DNA of 64,000 nt from NCBI RefSeq assembly GCF_013034685.1, contig NZ_WQGO01000006.1, positions 1 to 64,000 on the forward strand. Reading direction: 5' to 3'. The position numbers were made by a program, and so were the translations under genes. The DNA is from Ruegeria lacuscaerulensis (GTDB lineage Bacteria; Pseudomonadota; Alphaproteobacteria; Rhodobacterales; Rhodobacteraceae). Each line of letters starts with the position of its first letter. Position 1 is the first letter of the stretch. Below the pieces are notes generated by a model, which had not been told where the DNA came from, did not search any database, and was given only the letters and a program-made list of their open reading frames with translations. Positions 10,286 through 18,819 of the stretch are shown piece by piece.

Positions 10286-11041
10286 TTAGCTGGCGTAGTC
10301 CGAACCCTCTGCATCCAGCAGAGCCTTGATTTCCCGCAGATGCGCCTCGGCCTGATCAGGGTAGTCATCCAGTTCATGTGCGGTCTTCTCGGCGATCTCA
10401 TCGGACAAGACACGCAGGGGCTGGCCGGTTTGCAACGCGCGGATATATGTCTCGGCCGCACGCTCGAAATAATAGAGGCGGTTGAACGTATCCGCCGGAT
10501 CGCTGCCCGTCACCAACACGCCATGGTTGCCCATGATCATGACCTTCTTCTTCGGGTCCGACAGCATTGAGGCACAGCGCTCACCTTCGCTTTCAAAGGC
10601 CAGCCCGCCGAATTCCTGATCTACAACATAGCGGTTGTAGAAGGTGGCCGTGTTCTGGTCGATCGGCGGAAGGGTGCTGTCCGCCAACGAGGCCAGAACG
10701 GTCGCAAAGATCGAATGCACATGCATCACACAGCGCGCATGCGGGCAATGGCGGTGGATCGAGCCATGCAGACCCCAAGCGGTCGGGTCGGGCGCACCGG
10801 GCTGGCTCATAACGTCGGGATCATTGGCATCCAGCAGCAGAAGGTTCGATGCTTTGATCCGTGCGAAATGCATCTGGTTGGCGTTCATCAGGAACTGCGT
10901 TCCGTCCTCGTTGACCGCCAAACTGAAGTGGTTGGCCACGGCCTCGTGCATGTTCAGGCGTTCAGTCCAGCGGAAGGTAGCAGCCAGGTCGACCCGCTCG
11001 GGCCAGTGGTCGATATTGGGACGCAATTCGGTGACGGTCAT
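10286..11041 (-). CDS. class II aldolase/adducin family protein
   Basis: A 251-residue zinc-dependent aldolase-fold protein. The metal ligands appear as CVMHVHS (His107, His109) and the downstream MIMGNHGVLVTG loop. Many members of this branch are uncharacterised and sit beside oxidoreductases, so retro-aldol, epimerase or decarboxylase activity are all possible. The start at 11041 has GGAGG nine bases upstream. It is first in an operon with the sterol-desaturase-like gene and divergent from a LysR regulator, whose T-N11-A box lies in the shared spacer. Confidence 0.8.
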   Translation of the reverse strand: MTVTELRPNIDHWPERVDLAATFRWTERLNMHEAVANHFSLAVNEDGTQFLMNANQMHFARIKASNLLLLDANDPDVMSQPGAPDPTAWGLHGSIHRHCPHARCVMHVHSIFATVLASLADSTLPPIDQNTATFYNRYVVDQEFGGLAFESEGERCASMLSDPKKKVMIMGNHGVLVTGSDPADTFNRLYYFERAAETYIRALQTGQPLRVLSDEIAEKTAHELDDYPDQAEAHLREIKALLDAEGSDYAS

Positions 11042-11091
11042 AGCGGGCTCCTCCATCTGGTTTCTCAAGAAGGTGGCGACGCGAGGCGGAT

Positions 11092-11120
11092 TTGACCAAC
11101 GAAAAATTCTCGCCTATCTC
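11092..11120 (+). promoter_or_regulatory. candidate lysR promoter
   Basis: TTGACC (11092-11097) and TATCTC (11115-11120) are spaced by 17 bases, giving a plausible sigma-70 promoter for the LysR gene. The LysR-type palindrome starts on the next base, which would fit negative autoregulation. Confidence 0.4.
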
Positions 11121-11135
11121 ATAAGCTCAGCTAAT
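11121..11135. promoter_or_regulatory. LysR-type T-N11-A box
   Basis: ATAAGCTCAGCTAAT is a 15-base palindrome with a single mismatched pair. Its second base T and fourteenth base A are separated by eleven bases, the classical LysR-type operator form. It lies in the divergent spacer between the aldolase operon and the LysR gene, immediately before the LysR ribosome binding site. Binding by the adjacent LysR protein is an inference. Confidence 0.55.
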
Positions 11136-11150
11136 GGTGAGGTTATGCCA

Positions 11151-12026
11151 ATGCAGACATCGCTTCCTCCGCTGGGCTGGCTGCGCACGTTCGAGGCCGC
11201 CGCGCGACACTTGTCGTTCACCGGTGCGGCGCGTGATCTGAACATGACGCAAAGCGCGGTCAGTCAGCAGATAAAATCGCTTGAGGGCTATCTGGGTCAA
11301 CCCCTGTTTCTGCGCCGTCCCCGCGTGCTGGAGCTGACCGAGGCCGGAATCACCTATCTGCCCGTGGTGCGTGAGGCGTTTCGCACGCTGGTGCGTGGCA
11401 CGCAGGCCGTCACCGGCGCGCAGCAGAACGCGGTTCAGGTTCAAAGCAACATCACTTTTGCCGTCAACTGGTTGGGACCGCGCCTGCCCCGGTTCCGCGC
11501 CGCGCACCCGGATGTGCATTTGAACATCTTCACCGAATTATGGGAGCCGCGCGAAATGGCCGAGGGCGCGGCGGTCGAAATCCGCTATTCCCTGCGCCCG
11601 TCCGACACAGTACGCACCGAGTTGCTGTGTACGGATCACTATTACCCGGTCTGCGCGCCGGGCTATGAAGTGCGGCTGGAAGATATTCAGGAACAACCCC
11701 TGTTTGACTGCTCGAACCTGCTGTCGAACTGGCAGAACTGGATCAGTGAACAGGGTCTAAATTGGGAAAATTCGCCCATTACCTATTCAACAACCTATCT
11801 GGTTAGCCTGTCTGTTGCGATGGCCGGGGGTGGGTATTGTCTGACCCATGACACTATAGCCCGCGACCTGATCAAGCGCGGGCAGCTGGTAGCACCCTTT
11901 GAATACCGCGCGCAGATGCCCGAGGCTTATTACCTGCTGCTGTCGCCTCAGGCCGAGGAAACGCCGGGTGCCGTCCTGTTCGCCGATTGGGTAAGGCAGG
12001 AAATTGCCCGCGATCTGGCGGGGTAG
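11151..12026 (+). CDS. LysR-family transcriptional regulator (GcvA-like)
   Basis: A 291-residue LysR regulator. The winged helix-turn-helix is near the N-terminus (LSFTGAARDLNMTQSAVSQQ, about residues 19-38), followed by the linker helix and a periplasmic-binding-protein-like effector domain at about 92-290. The N-terminal PPLGWLRTFEAAARHLSF is typical of the GcvA/AmpR branch. The start at 11151 was chosen because GAGG lies eight bases upstream; an ATG at 11145 is only two bases from it. It is divergent from the aldolase/sterol-desaturase operon, its likely target. Confidence 0.88.
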   Translation: MQTSLPPLGWLRTFEAAARHLSFTGAARDLNMTQSAVSQQIKSLEGYLGQPLFLRRPRVLELTEAGITYLPVVREAFRTLVRGTQAVTGAQQNAVQVQSNITFAVNWLGPRLPRFRAAHPDVHLNIFTELWEPREMAEGAAVEIRYSLRPSDTVRTELLCTDHYYPVCAPGYEVRLEDIQEQPLFDCSNLLSNWQNWISEQGLNWENSPITYSTTYLVSLSVAMAGGGYCLTHDTIARDLIKRGQLVAPFEYRAQMPEAYYLLLSPQAEETPGAVLFADWVRQEIARDLAG

Positions 12027-12045
12027 GCGCTCCCGCCCATCGTCA

Positions 12046-12099
12046 GGGGCGCTTGCGCGCCCCCTCCTCTGGTTGGGCCGGGCAGCGCTGACGCGCTGC
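12046..12099 (+). terminator. two tandem GC hairpins after lysR
   Basis: GGGGCGC-TTGC-GCGCCCC (12046-12063) and GCAGCGC-TGAC-GCGCTGC (12082-12099) are two perfect 7-bp hairpins 18 bases apart in the 139-base spacer between lysR and ade. Neither is followed by a real T-run, so they could be a factor-independent terminator of weak type, an RNA-stabilising element, or part of a repeated intergenic element. Confidence 0.4.
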
Positions 12100-12165
12100 G
12101 TGACGGTTTGATGATAGATGTTCGGCAGGGGTTGCACCTTCGGACACATTCAGAAAAGTTGAGCC

Positions 12166-13968
12166 ATGGAATATACGCCTTTCCCAAGTTGGCCCGATAC
12201 CGCCCCCCGATTGATCGCTGTTGCCGCTGGACGTGATCCAGCCGACATGGTCGTGCGCGGGGGGATCTGGGTGAATGTTCACACACGTGAGGCGCTGCCG
12301 GATCACGACATCGCCATTGCCAACGGGCGCATCGCCTTTGTGGGACGGGATGCCGGACATTGCATCGGGCCAGATACACAGATCATCGAGGCCAATGGGC
12401 GCTATATGCTGCCCGGTCTGTGCGACGCGCATATGCATATCGAATCGGGGATGCTGACCCCGGCGGAGTTTGCCCGCGCGGTCATTCCTCATGGCACGAC
12501 GTCGATGTTCACCGACCCGCATGAGATTGCCAATGTGCTGGGACTGGACGGCGTGCGGATGATGCATGACGAGGCGTTGATGCAACCGGTCAACATCTTC
12601 ACCCAGATGCCATCCTGCGCGCCATCGGCCCCAGGGCTTGAAACCACAGGCTATGAAATCACCCCTGAGGATGTGGCCGAGGCGATGAACTGGCCCGGCA
12701 TCATCGGGTTGGGTGAGATGATGAATTTCCCCGGCGTGATCCACGGCGACCCCAAGATGCTGGCCGAGATCGCGGCGACTCAGAATGCGGGGAAAACCGT
12801 GGGTGGGCACTATGCTTCGCCTGATTTAGGGCCTGAATTCGCGGCTTATGTGGCCGGGGGCCCCGCTGACGACCACGAGGGAACTTGCGAAGCCGACGCC
12901 ATAGCTCGGGTGCGGCAGGGGATGCGGTCGATGATGCGGCTGGGCTCGGCCTGGTATGACGTGGAAAGCCAGATCACAGCCGTGACCGAGAAAGGGTTAG
13001 ACCCGCGCGGCTTTATTCTGTGCACGGATGATTGCCACTCGGGCACATTGGTGAATGAGGGGCATATGAACCGCGTGGTGCGCCACGCGATTGCCTGCGG
13101 TTGCGATCCGTTGATTGCGTTGCAGATGGCGACGATCAACACCGCCACCCATTTCGGGCTGGAACGCGAGATCGGGTCGATCACGCCGGGCCGGCGGGCG
13201 GATATTATCCTGAGTTCTGATCTGGCTGCGTTGCAGATTGAGGTGGTGATCGCCCGCGGCCAGATCGTTGCCGAAAATGGCGCGATTTCAGTAGACTGCC
13301 CGCATCTGAACTGGCCGGACAGTGCGCGCAATACGGTGCATCTGGGCCATACCCTGACCGATAAGGATTTTGAGATCAAAGCCCCAGAGGGCGCCAACCG
13401 CGTGCGGGCCAATGTGATCGGCGTGGTGGAGAATCAGGCACCGACCAAGGCGCTGAAGGAGGAATTGCCCATCATCGGCGGGTTGGTCGAGGGCGAAAGC
13501 GACGTCTGCCAGATCGCTTTGGTCGAACGCCACCGCGCGACCGGAGGAGTCACGAACGCATTTGTCTCGGGCTTTGGGTATCAGGGGCGCATGGCCATGG
13601 CCTCGACCGTGGCGCATGACAGCCATCATATGATCGTGGTGGGAACCGACCGCGAACAGATGGCACTGGCGGCGAACCGTCTGGCCGAGGTGGGCGGAGG
13701 TATCACCCTGTTCCGCGACGGCGAGGAACTGGCGCTGGTGGAACTGCCCATCGCTGGCCTGATGTCCGACAGTCCCGCCGCCGATGTGGCCGCCAAGGCG
13801 GACCGGATGGTTCAGGCGATGCAGGACTGTGGCTGTCAGTTGAACAACGCGTATATGCAGCACTCGCTGCTGGCCCTCGTCGTGATCCCCGAACTGCGGA
13901 TTTCCGACCTTGGGCTGGTGGATGTGCGGACATTTGAAAAGATCGACCTTTTGGAACCCCTCGCATGA
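12166..13968 (+). CDS. ade: adenine deaminase
   Basis: A 600-residue amidohydrolase that converts adenine to hypoxanthine and ammonia. The metal-binding motif DAHMHIESG contains His89 and His91; HGTTSMFTDPHEIANVLG, GHYASPDLG and LCTDDCHSG are further conserved metal-site and catalytic segments, and TPGRRADIIL closes the barrel domain. The C-terminal ~200 residues form the extra domain typical of AdeC-type deaminases. The length matches the family. Its last codon overlaps the amn start (ATGA at 13965-13968), so the two products are made together. Confidence 0.93.
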   Translation: MEYTPFPSWPDTAPRLIAVAAGRDPADMVVRGGIWVNVHTREALPDHDIAIANGRIAFVGRDAGHCIGPDTQIIEANGRYMLPGLCDAHMHIESGMLTPAEFARAVIPHGTTSMFTDPHEIANVLGLDGVRMMHDEALMQPVNIFTQMPSCAPSAPGLETTGYEITPEDVAEAMNWPGIIGLGEMMNFPGVIHGDPKMLAEIAATQNAGKTVGGHYASPDLGPEFAAYVAGGPADDHEGTCEADAIARVRQGMRSMMRLGSAWYDVESQITAVTEKGLDPRGFILCTDDCHSGTLVNEGHMNRVVRHAIACGCDPLIALQMATINTATHFGLEREIGSITPGRRADIILSSDLAALQIEVVIARGQIVAENGAISVDCPHLNWPDSARNTVHLGHTLTDKDFEIKAPEGANRVRANVIGVVENQAPTKALKEELPIIGGLVEGESDVCQIALVERHRATGGVTNAFVSGFGYQGRMAMASTVAHDSHHMIVVGTDREQMALAANRLAEVGGGITLFRDGEELALVELPIAGLMSDSPAADVAAKADRMVQAMQDCGCQLNNAYMQHSLLALVVIPELRISDLGLVDVRTFEKIDLLEPLA

Positions 13969-15428
13969 CAATAATAAGAACACCCGACGTCCCAAACCCT
14001 GAGAAATTCACCGACCCTGCTGCAGCCGTGGCGCGCCTGGAAGAGCTCTACGAAAAGGCCACAAGTTTCCTGTGCGAAAACTTCGCCAAAGCGATGGAGG
14101 CAGGCACTCCGACTGAGCGTTTCAGAGCCTATTACCCCGAGATTCGCATCAAAACGACCTCATACGCGCATGTGGACAGCCGGCTGAGCTTTGGTCACGT
14201 CTCGGAACCCGGCACCCATGCCACGACGGTCACACGGCCCGATCTGTTCCGGGCCTATCTGACCCAACAAATTGCCCTGCTGATCAAAAACCACGACCAA
14301 CCAGTGACGATTGGCGCCTCGGATACACCCATCCCGGTTCATTTCGCGGTGGCCAATAACCCCGACCTCGTGGTGCCGCATCAGGGCGCGGCGGGATTCA
14401 CCTTGCGCGATGTGTTCGACGTGCCGGATCTGACGACCACCAATGACGATATCGTCAACGGCGTGCATGACCACGAAACCGAGATTGGCCCCTTGGCGCT
14501 ATTCACCGCCCAGCGTGTGGATTATTCGCTGGCCCGTCTGGCGCACTACACTGCCACCGATCCCAGCCACTTCCAAAACCATGTGCTGTTCACCAACTAC
14601 CAGTTCTACGTGTCCGAGTTCGAGAACTACGCCCGCGAACAACTGGCCGATTCGGAAAGCGGCTATACCAGCTTTGTGTCGACCGGGAATGCGCAGATCA
14701 CCTCGGCCGATGGCGTTTTGGAGCAGCCGCTGAAGCTGCCTCAGATGCCGACCTACCACCTGAAACGCGCCGATGGGTCGGGGATCACGTTGGTCAATAT
14801 CGGGGTGGGGCCATCCAACGCAAAAACCGCGACCGACCATATCGCAGTTCTGCGACCACATGCGTGGCTGATGGTTGGCCATTGCGCCGGCTTGCGCAAC
14901 ACGCAGGCGCTGGGGGATTTCGTGCTGGCCCATGCCTATCTGCGCGAAGACAAGGTGCTGGACGATGACCTGCCCGTCTGGGTGCCGATCCCGCCCCTAG
15001 CCGAAGTGCAGGTAGCGTTGGAACGCGCAGTGGCCGAAGTGACAGAACTGGACGGCTACGAGCTAAAGCGTGTCATGCGCACCGGCACCGTCGCCTCGGT
15101 CGACAACCGCAACTGGGAACTGCGCGACCAGTCTGGCCCGGTGCAGCGCCTCAGCCAGTCTCGCGCGATTGCGCTGGATATGGAAAGCGCCACGATCGCC
15201 GCCAATGGATATCGGTTCCGGGTGCCCTATGGCACTTTGCTCTGTGTCTCGGACAAACCGCTGCACGGGGAATTGAAGCTTCCGGGCATGGCCTCGGACT
15301 TCTATACCACACAGGTCAGCCGCCATTTGGCGATCGGAATTCGCGCGATGGAACACCTGCGAGGCATGCCGCTTGAGCGTCTGCACAGCCGGAAATTGCG
15401 TTCTTTTGACGAAACAGCCTTTCTCTGA
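13965..15428 (+). CDS. amn: AMP nucleosidase
   Basis: A 487-residue enzyme, close to the length of E. coli Amn, that splits AMP into adenine and ribose 5-phosphate. The N-terminal ~180 residues form the regulatory domain; the C-terminal part is a nucleoside phosphorylase fold with MVGHCAGLRNTQALGDFVLAHAY and the ALDMESATIAANGY segment that binds the ribose. Translational coupling to ade makes a two-step route AMP to adenine to hypoxanthine. A short hairpin with a T-run follows the stop codon. Confidence 0.95.
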   Translation: MTIIRTPDVPNPEKFTDPAAAVARLEELYEKATSFLCENFAKAMEAGTPTERFRAYYPEIRIKTTSYAHVDSRLSFGHVSEPGTHATTVTRPDLFRAYLTQQIALLIKNHDQPVTIGASDTPIPVHFAVANNPDLVVPHQGAAGFTLRDVFDVPDLTTTNDDIVNGVHDHETEIGPLALFTAQRVDYSLARLAHYTATDPSHFQNHVLFTNYQFYVSEFENYAREQLADSESGYTSFVSTGNAQITSADGVLEQPLKLPQMPTYHLKRADGSGITLVNIGVGPSNAKTATDHIAVLRPHAWLMVGHCAGLRNTQALGDFVLAHAYLREDKVLDDDLPVWVPIPPLAEVQVALERAVAEVTELDGYELKRVMRTGTVASVDNRNWELRDQSGPVQRLSQSRAIALDMESATIAANGYRFRVPYGTLLCVSDKPLHGELKLPGMASDFYTTQVSRHLAIGIRAMEHLRGMPLERLHSRKLRSFDETAFL

Positions 15429-15449
15429 AGCAAAAAAGCAACGTTTTCC

Positions 15450-15468
15450 CCCTATTTTTAGGGTTTTT
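15450..15468 (+). terminator. intrinsic terminator of ade-amn
   Basis: CCCTA-TTTT-TAGGG followed by TTTTTC, 22 bases after the amn stop. The stem is only five base pairs, so it may be leaky into the HU gene. Confidence 0.5.
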
Positions 15469-15558
15469 CGCGCTACTATTCGTTGTGTTCGGCCACAATA
15501 TCCCGTTACAGTTACGCGGTGAGGCCCAAGACATCGGGCACGTTAAGGAGACCAAGAA

Positions 15559-15846
15559 ATGGCAAAGCCTATGACAAAGACTCAGCTGGTTGCTGCTCTC
15601 GCTGAGGAAATGGGGACTGACAAAAAAGCCGCGAACGCCGCGCTGGAGGCCATGACCGGCCTGATCACACGCGAAGTTTCGGCCGGCGGCGCAGTGACCC
15701 TGCCCGGCGTTGGCAAAATCTACTGCCGCGAACGCCCCGAGCGCATGGTGCGCAACCCCGCCACCGGCGAGCAGTTCAAGAAAGAAGCCGACAAGGTGGT
15801 TAAAATGACCATTGCGAAGGCACTGAAGGACAGCGTCAACGGCTGA
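15559..15846 (+). CDS. HU family DNA-binding protein
   Basis: A 95-residue HU/IHF-fold nucleoid protein. The N-terminal helices TKTQLVAALAEEMGTDKKAA are followed by the beta-saddle with LPGVGKIYCRERPERMVRNPATGEQF, where the RNPATGE turn is the DNA-intercalating arm tip, and a C-terminal helix. The C-terminal basic helix is shorter and more acidic than in canonical HupB. AAGGAGA lies nine bases before the ATG. It has its own strong terminator (15872-15898) and is probably monocistronic and abundant. Confidence 0.92.
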   Translation: MAKPMTKTQLVAALAEEMGTDKKAANAALEAMTGLITREVSAGGAVTLPGVGKIYCRERPERMVRNPATGEQFKKEADKVVKMTIAKALKDSVNG

Positions 15847-15871
15847 TCTCAGCTGTCGCAAACATACGATC

Positions 15872-15898
15872 AAGGGCCGCCGTTTGGGGGCCCTTTTT
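15872..15898 (+). terminator. intrinsic terminator of the HU gene
   Basis: AAGGGCC (15872-15878) pairs with GGCCCTT (15889-15895), and the right arm runs into TTTTTCTT. It is 25 bases after the HU stop, a textbook factor-independent terminator. Confidence 0.85.
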
Positions 15899-15906
15899 CT
15901 TGGGGA

Positions 15907-16167
15907 TCAGTGCAAACTTAATAACACTTCCAGATCACGACGGCTGAGCCGGTTCATCAAGGCCCGATCGTCTGCAGACAGTTTTGCTTCCTTACGAATA
16001 TACGTTTCAAGGTACGTCGCGATCTCACTGGTTGGGCGATAGTACAGATCAGGCGAAGATTGACTGAGTTCATCCACAAGCCGAAACAGCAGCTTTTTCT
16101 GCCGCTCCGAATCCAGGTCTTTTCGCTTCTCTTGCAACATAACGGGCTTCGCCTTTGTTGTGGTCAC
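15907..16167 (-). CDS. small hypothetical protein, 86 aa
   Basis: Family not recognised. The protein is highly charged and predicted helical (DSERQKKLLFRLVDELSQ, then RALMNRLSRRDLEVLLSLH at the C-terminus), with no membrane segment or Cys cluster, so it is probably a small cytoplasmic regulatory or binding protein. The frame opens with GTG at 16167; an ATG at 16140 (77 residues) is an equal alternative, and neither has a strong ribosome binding site. It is convergent with the HU gene and divergent from the EamA transporter. Codon use looks normal for the window. Confidence 0.6.
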   Translation of the reverse strand: MTTTKAKPVMLQEKRKDLDSERQKKLLFRLVDELSQSSPDLYYRPTSEIATYLETYIRKEAKLSADDRALMNRLSRRDLEVLLSLH

Positions 16168-16334
16168 TTATGATCTAGCGGGCCGAAAAGTAACTCCAAC
16201 TCCGGTAAGAATTAAATTGTGCGCCCCGCGTGTGGTGCCCTTATGAGATTCCTAGTTACTACAGCCAGACGGTACATCTTGCGACCCTTACTGATTTAAG
16301 GAACAGTGCGCGAAACCAACAAAGGGGATGGGCG

Positions 16335-17222
16335 ATGGATCTGCGCGCCATGGCCATGGGGCTGACATTTGCACTGATCTGGTCGTCGGCCTTTACTTCG
16401 GCGCGGATCATCGTGATGGACGCATCACCGCTGTTTTCGCTGGCATTGCGCTTTTTGATTTCCGGGTTGATCGGCGTCGCCATTGCGCGCGCAATGGGAC
16501 AGAGCTGGCGGCTGACGCCGCAACAATGGTACGCAACCATCCTGTTCGGCATCTGCCAGAATGCCTTGTATTTGGGTCTGAATTTCTATGCGATGCAGAC
16601 GATTGAGGCGTCAGTTGCGGCCATTATCGCCTCGACCATGCCGCTGCTGGTGGCACTGGCAAGCTGGCTCTTTCTGGGTGATCGTCTGCGACCGCTAGGC
16701 GTGATTGGCCTGCTCGCCGGGTTTGCTGGCGTCGCTTTGATCATGAGCAGCCGCATCAGCGCGGGCGTTGATATGGTCGGCGTGATGCTCTGCGGTGTTG
16801 GGGCCTTGGCGCTGACCTTCGCCACCTTGGCGGTGCGGGGGGCAACCTCAGGCGGGAATTTCATGATGGTCGTGGGGTTGCAGATGCTGGTTGGTTCAGC
16901 CGTTCTGTTCGTCGCGGCTCCCCTGTTCGAGGTGATCCATATCCACCTCACCGTTCCGCTGGTGCTGGCTTTCACCTACACAACCCTGTTCCCCGGCTTG
17001 TTGGCCACGCTGATATGGTTCCTTCTGCTGGATCGGATCGGGGCGACTCGTGCAGCCACCTTCCATTTCCTCAACCCCGTATTCGGCGTGACCATCGCCG
17101 CGATTCTGCTGGGTGAGAAACTGGGCCCGCTGGATGCTGTTGGCGTTTTGATCACCACCGCTGGAATCCTGGCGGTGCAACTGTCTCGACAGCCTGCTCA
17201 GGGCAGCAAAGCCTCGACCTGA
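16335..17222 (+). CDS. EamA/DMT-superfamily permease
   Basis: A 295-residue inner-membrane protein with about ten hydrophobic helices in two homologous EamA halves (about 5-135 and 145-285), as in metabolite exporters such as RhaT or YdcZ relatives. The ATG at 16335 has AAGGGG upstream; the longer frame to 16230 lacks a family N-terminus. The substrate is unknown. Its 3' end overlaps the glutathione peroxidase gene on the other strand by 25 bases. Confidence 0.85.
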   Translation: MDLRAMAMGLTFALIWSSAFTSARIIVMDASPLFSLALRFLISGLIGVAIARAMGQSWRLTPQQWYATILFGICQNALYLGLNFYAMQTIEASVAAIIASTMPLLVALASWLFLGDRLRPLGVIGLLAGFAGVALIMSSRISAGVDMVGVMLCGVGALALTFATLAVRGATSGGNFMMVVGLQMLVGSAVLFVAAPLFEVIHIHLTVPLVLAFTYTTLFPGLLATLIWFLLLDRIGATRAATFHFLNPVFGVTIAAILLGEKLGPLDAVGVLITTAGILAVQLSRQPAQGSKAST

Positions 17223-17719
17223 GACAGCACTTGCCGGGAATCGGGGCGCGTGGTCGCGCCATAGGTCGCTATAACTTCGCCTTCGGGATCCAGAAGGATT
17301 TTGTTGAAGTTCCAACTGGGCTCAAATCCTGTCTGCGCCGCAACCTGTTGATAGAAAGGATGCGCTTTTGCGCCTCGAACCGGGGTGATGTCGGTCATCG
17401 GCAGGGTCAGGTTATAGTTGAAATCGCAGAATTCCTTGACCTCTTCCGCCGATCCCAATTCCTGATTGAAGGAATCCGACGGTACCGCCAGCACGACCAG
17501 TCCGCGCGGACCATAGTCTTCGTGGACTTGCTGCAGCGCGCTGTATTGCCCGGTAAAGCCGCAATGCGAGGCCGTGTTCACCACCAAAACCGGCTGCCCG
17601 CGCCAATCCGCGATCGACAGGGTACCGCCGTCGATGGACGGAAACTCTCCGCTCAACGGCGCAGCCTGCACGGTGCGCCCGGTCAGAATCAAAGCGGTCA
17701 ACAGCAAGATGCGGAACAT
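17198..17719 (-). CDS. glutathione peroxidase family protein, exported
   Basis: A 173-residue thioredoxin-fold peroxidase. The first ~20 residues form a signal peptide (MFRILLLTALILTGRTVQAA), so it should act in the periplasm. The peroxidatic Cys53 sits in NTASHCGFTGQYSALQ, where animal enzymes have selenocysteine, and WNFNK near the C-terminus is the conserved Trp/Asn active-site segment. It reduces hydroperoxides with thioredoxin or glutathione as donor. The start at 17719 has GGAGGG seven bases upstream. It is divergent from msrB-msrA, forming an oxidative-damage cluster. Confidence 0.88.
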   Translation of the reverse strand: MFRILLLTALILTGRTVQAAPLSGEFPSIDGGTLSIADWRGQPVLVVNTASHCGFTGQYSALQQVHEDYGPRGLVVLAVPSDSFNQELGSAEEVKEFCDFNYNLTLPMTDITPVRGAKAHPFYQQVAAQTGFEPSWNFNKILLDPEGEVIATYGATTRPDSRQVLSQVEALLP

Positions 17720-17859
17720 GGTGAACCCTCCTCTACCCAAGTATACGCGCCAAATCGTCCCCCGGATCAACGCACGAGGGCGCGAGGCGCATGAAACAGG
17801 CTTTGATTTCTGCGCCCCAACCCCCAAATAATGGTGCAACTCAACCGACCGGAGGATCC

Positions 17860-18309
17860 ATGACCCAATACACCAAATCCCCCGAGGCCATCGCTGCCCT
17901 CTCGCCCGAAGAATACCATGTCACGCAGAACAGCGGGACCGAGCGTCCGGGCACCGGCAAGCTGCTGAACAACAAGGAACCGGGGATTTATGTGGATATC
18001 GTCTCGGGCGAGCCGCTGTTCGCTTCGACTCACAAATACGAATCCGGCTGCGGCTGGCCTAGTTTCACCAAGCCCATCGTGCATGAACATGTAGAAGAGT
18101 TCCGGGATACCACCCACGGCATGATTCGCACCGAGGTGCGTTCAAAACACGGCGACAGCCATCTGGGCCACGTCTTCCCCGACGGCCCGCGTGAACATGG
18201 CGGGCTGCGCTATTGCATCAACTCAGCCTCCTTGCGGTTTGTCCATCGCGATGACATGGAGGCCGAAGGCTATGCCGACTATCTGATCCATGTGGAGGAA
18301 ATCCAATGA
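17860..18309 (+). CDS. msrB: peptide-methionine (R)-S-oxide reductase MsrB
   Basis: A 149-residue repair enzyme for methionine-R-sulfoxide. The catalytic Cys119 lies in [14 protein letters not shown], and Cys64 in [10 protein letters not shown]. The two CxxC zinc sites of many MsrB proteins are absent: the usual CVCCGAPLF segment reads [10 protein letters not shown], so this is the zinc-free form. The ATG at 17860 has GGAGG six bases upstream. It is coupled to msrA by an ATGA overlap (18306-18309). Confidence 0.95.
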   Translation: MTQYTKSPEAIAALSPEEYHVTQNSGTERPGTGKLLNNKEPGIYVDIVSGEPLFASTHKYESGCGWPSFTKPIVHEHVEEFRDTTHGMIRTEVRSKHGDSHLGHVFPDGPREHGGLRYCINSASLRFVHRDDMEAEGYADYLIHVEEIQ

Positions 18310-18815
18310 CCGAAGAACGCGCTGTCCTAGCAGGAGGTTGTTTCTGGGGAATGCAGGACCTGATCCGCAAGCTACCGGGCGTGTCCCGCACCAACGTCGG
18401 CTATACTGGCGGCGATGTCCCCAACGCCACCTATCGCAACCACGGCACCCATGCCGAAGGGATCGAGATTTTCTTTGACCCCACGCAGATCAGCTACCGT
18501 GACCTGCTGGAGTTCTTTTTCCAGATCCACGACCCGACCACGGTGAACCGTCAGGGCAATGACCGCGGGATGAGCTATCGCTCGGCCATCTACTATGTGG
18601 ACGACGCGCAGAAACAGGTGGCGTTGGACACGATTGCGGATGTGAACGCCAGCGGTTTGTGGCCCGGCAAGGTCGTGACCGAGCTGGAGCCCGTCGGTGA
18701 TTTCTGGGACGCCGAGCCCGAGCATCAGGACTATCTGGAGCGTATCCCCAACGGCTATACCTGCCATTTCCCGCGCCCCGATTGGGTTCTGCCCAAACGC
18801 GACGCGGCAGAATAA
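18306..18815 (+). CDS. msrA: peptide-methionine (S)-S-oxide reductase MsrA
   Basis: A 169-residue repair enzyme for methionine-S-sulfoxide. The catalytic Cys12 lies in GGCFWGMQD, and RTNVGYTGG and [11 protein letters not shown] are typical family segments. No obvious C-terminal resolving Cys pair is present, so recycling probably uses another mechanism or partner. It is co-translated with msrB. It ends four bases from the convergent hydantoinase gene. Confidence 0.95.
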   Translation: MTEERAVLAGGCFWGMQDLIRKLPGVSRTNVGYTGGDVPNATYRNHGTHAEGIEIFFDPTQISYRDLLEFFFQIHDPTTVNRQGNDRGMSYRSAIYYVDDAQKQVALDTIADVNASGLWPGKVVTELEPVGDFWDAEPEHQDYLERIPNGYTCHFPRPDWVLPKRDAAE

Positions 18816-18819
18816 GCGA

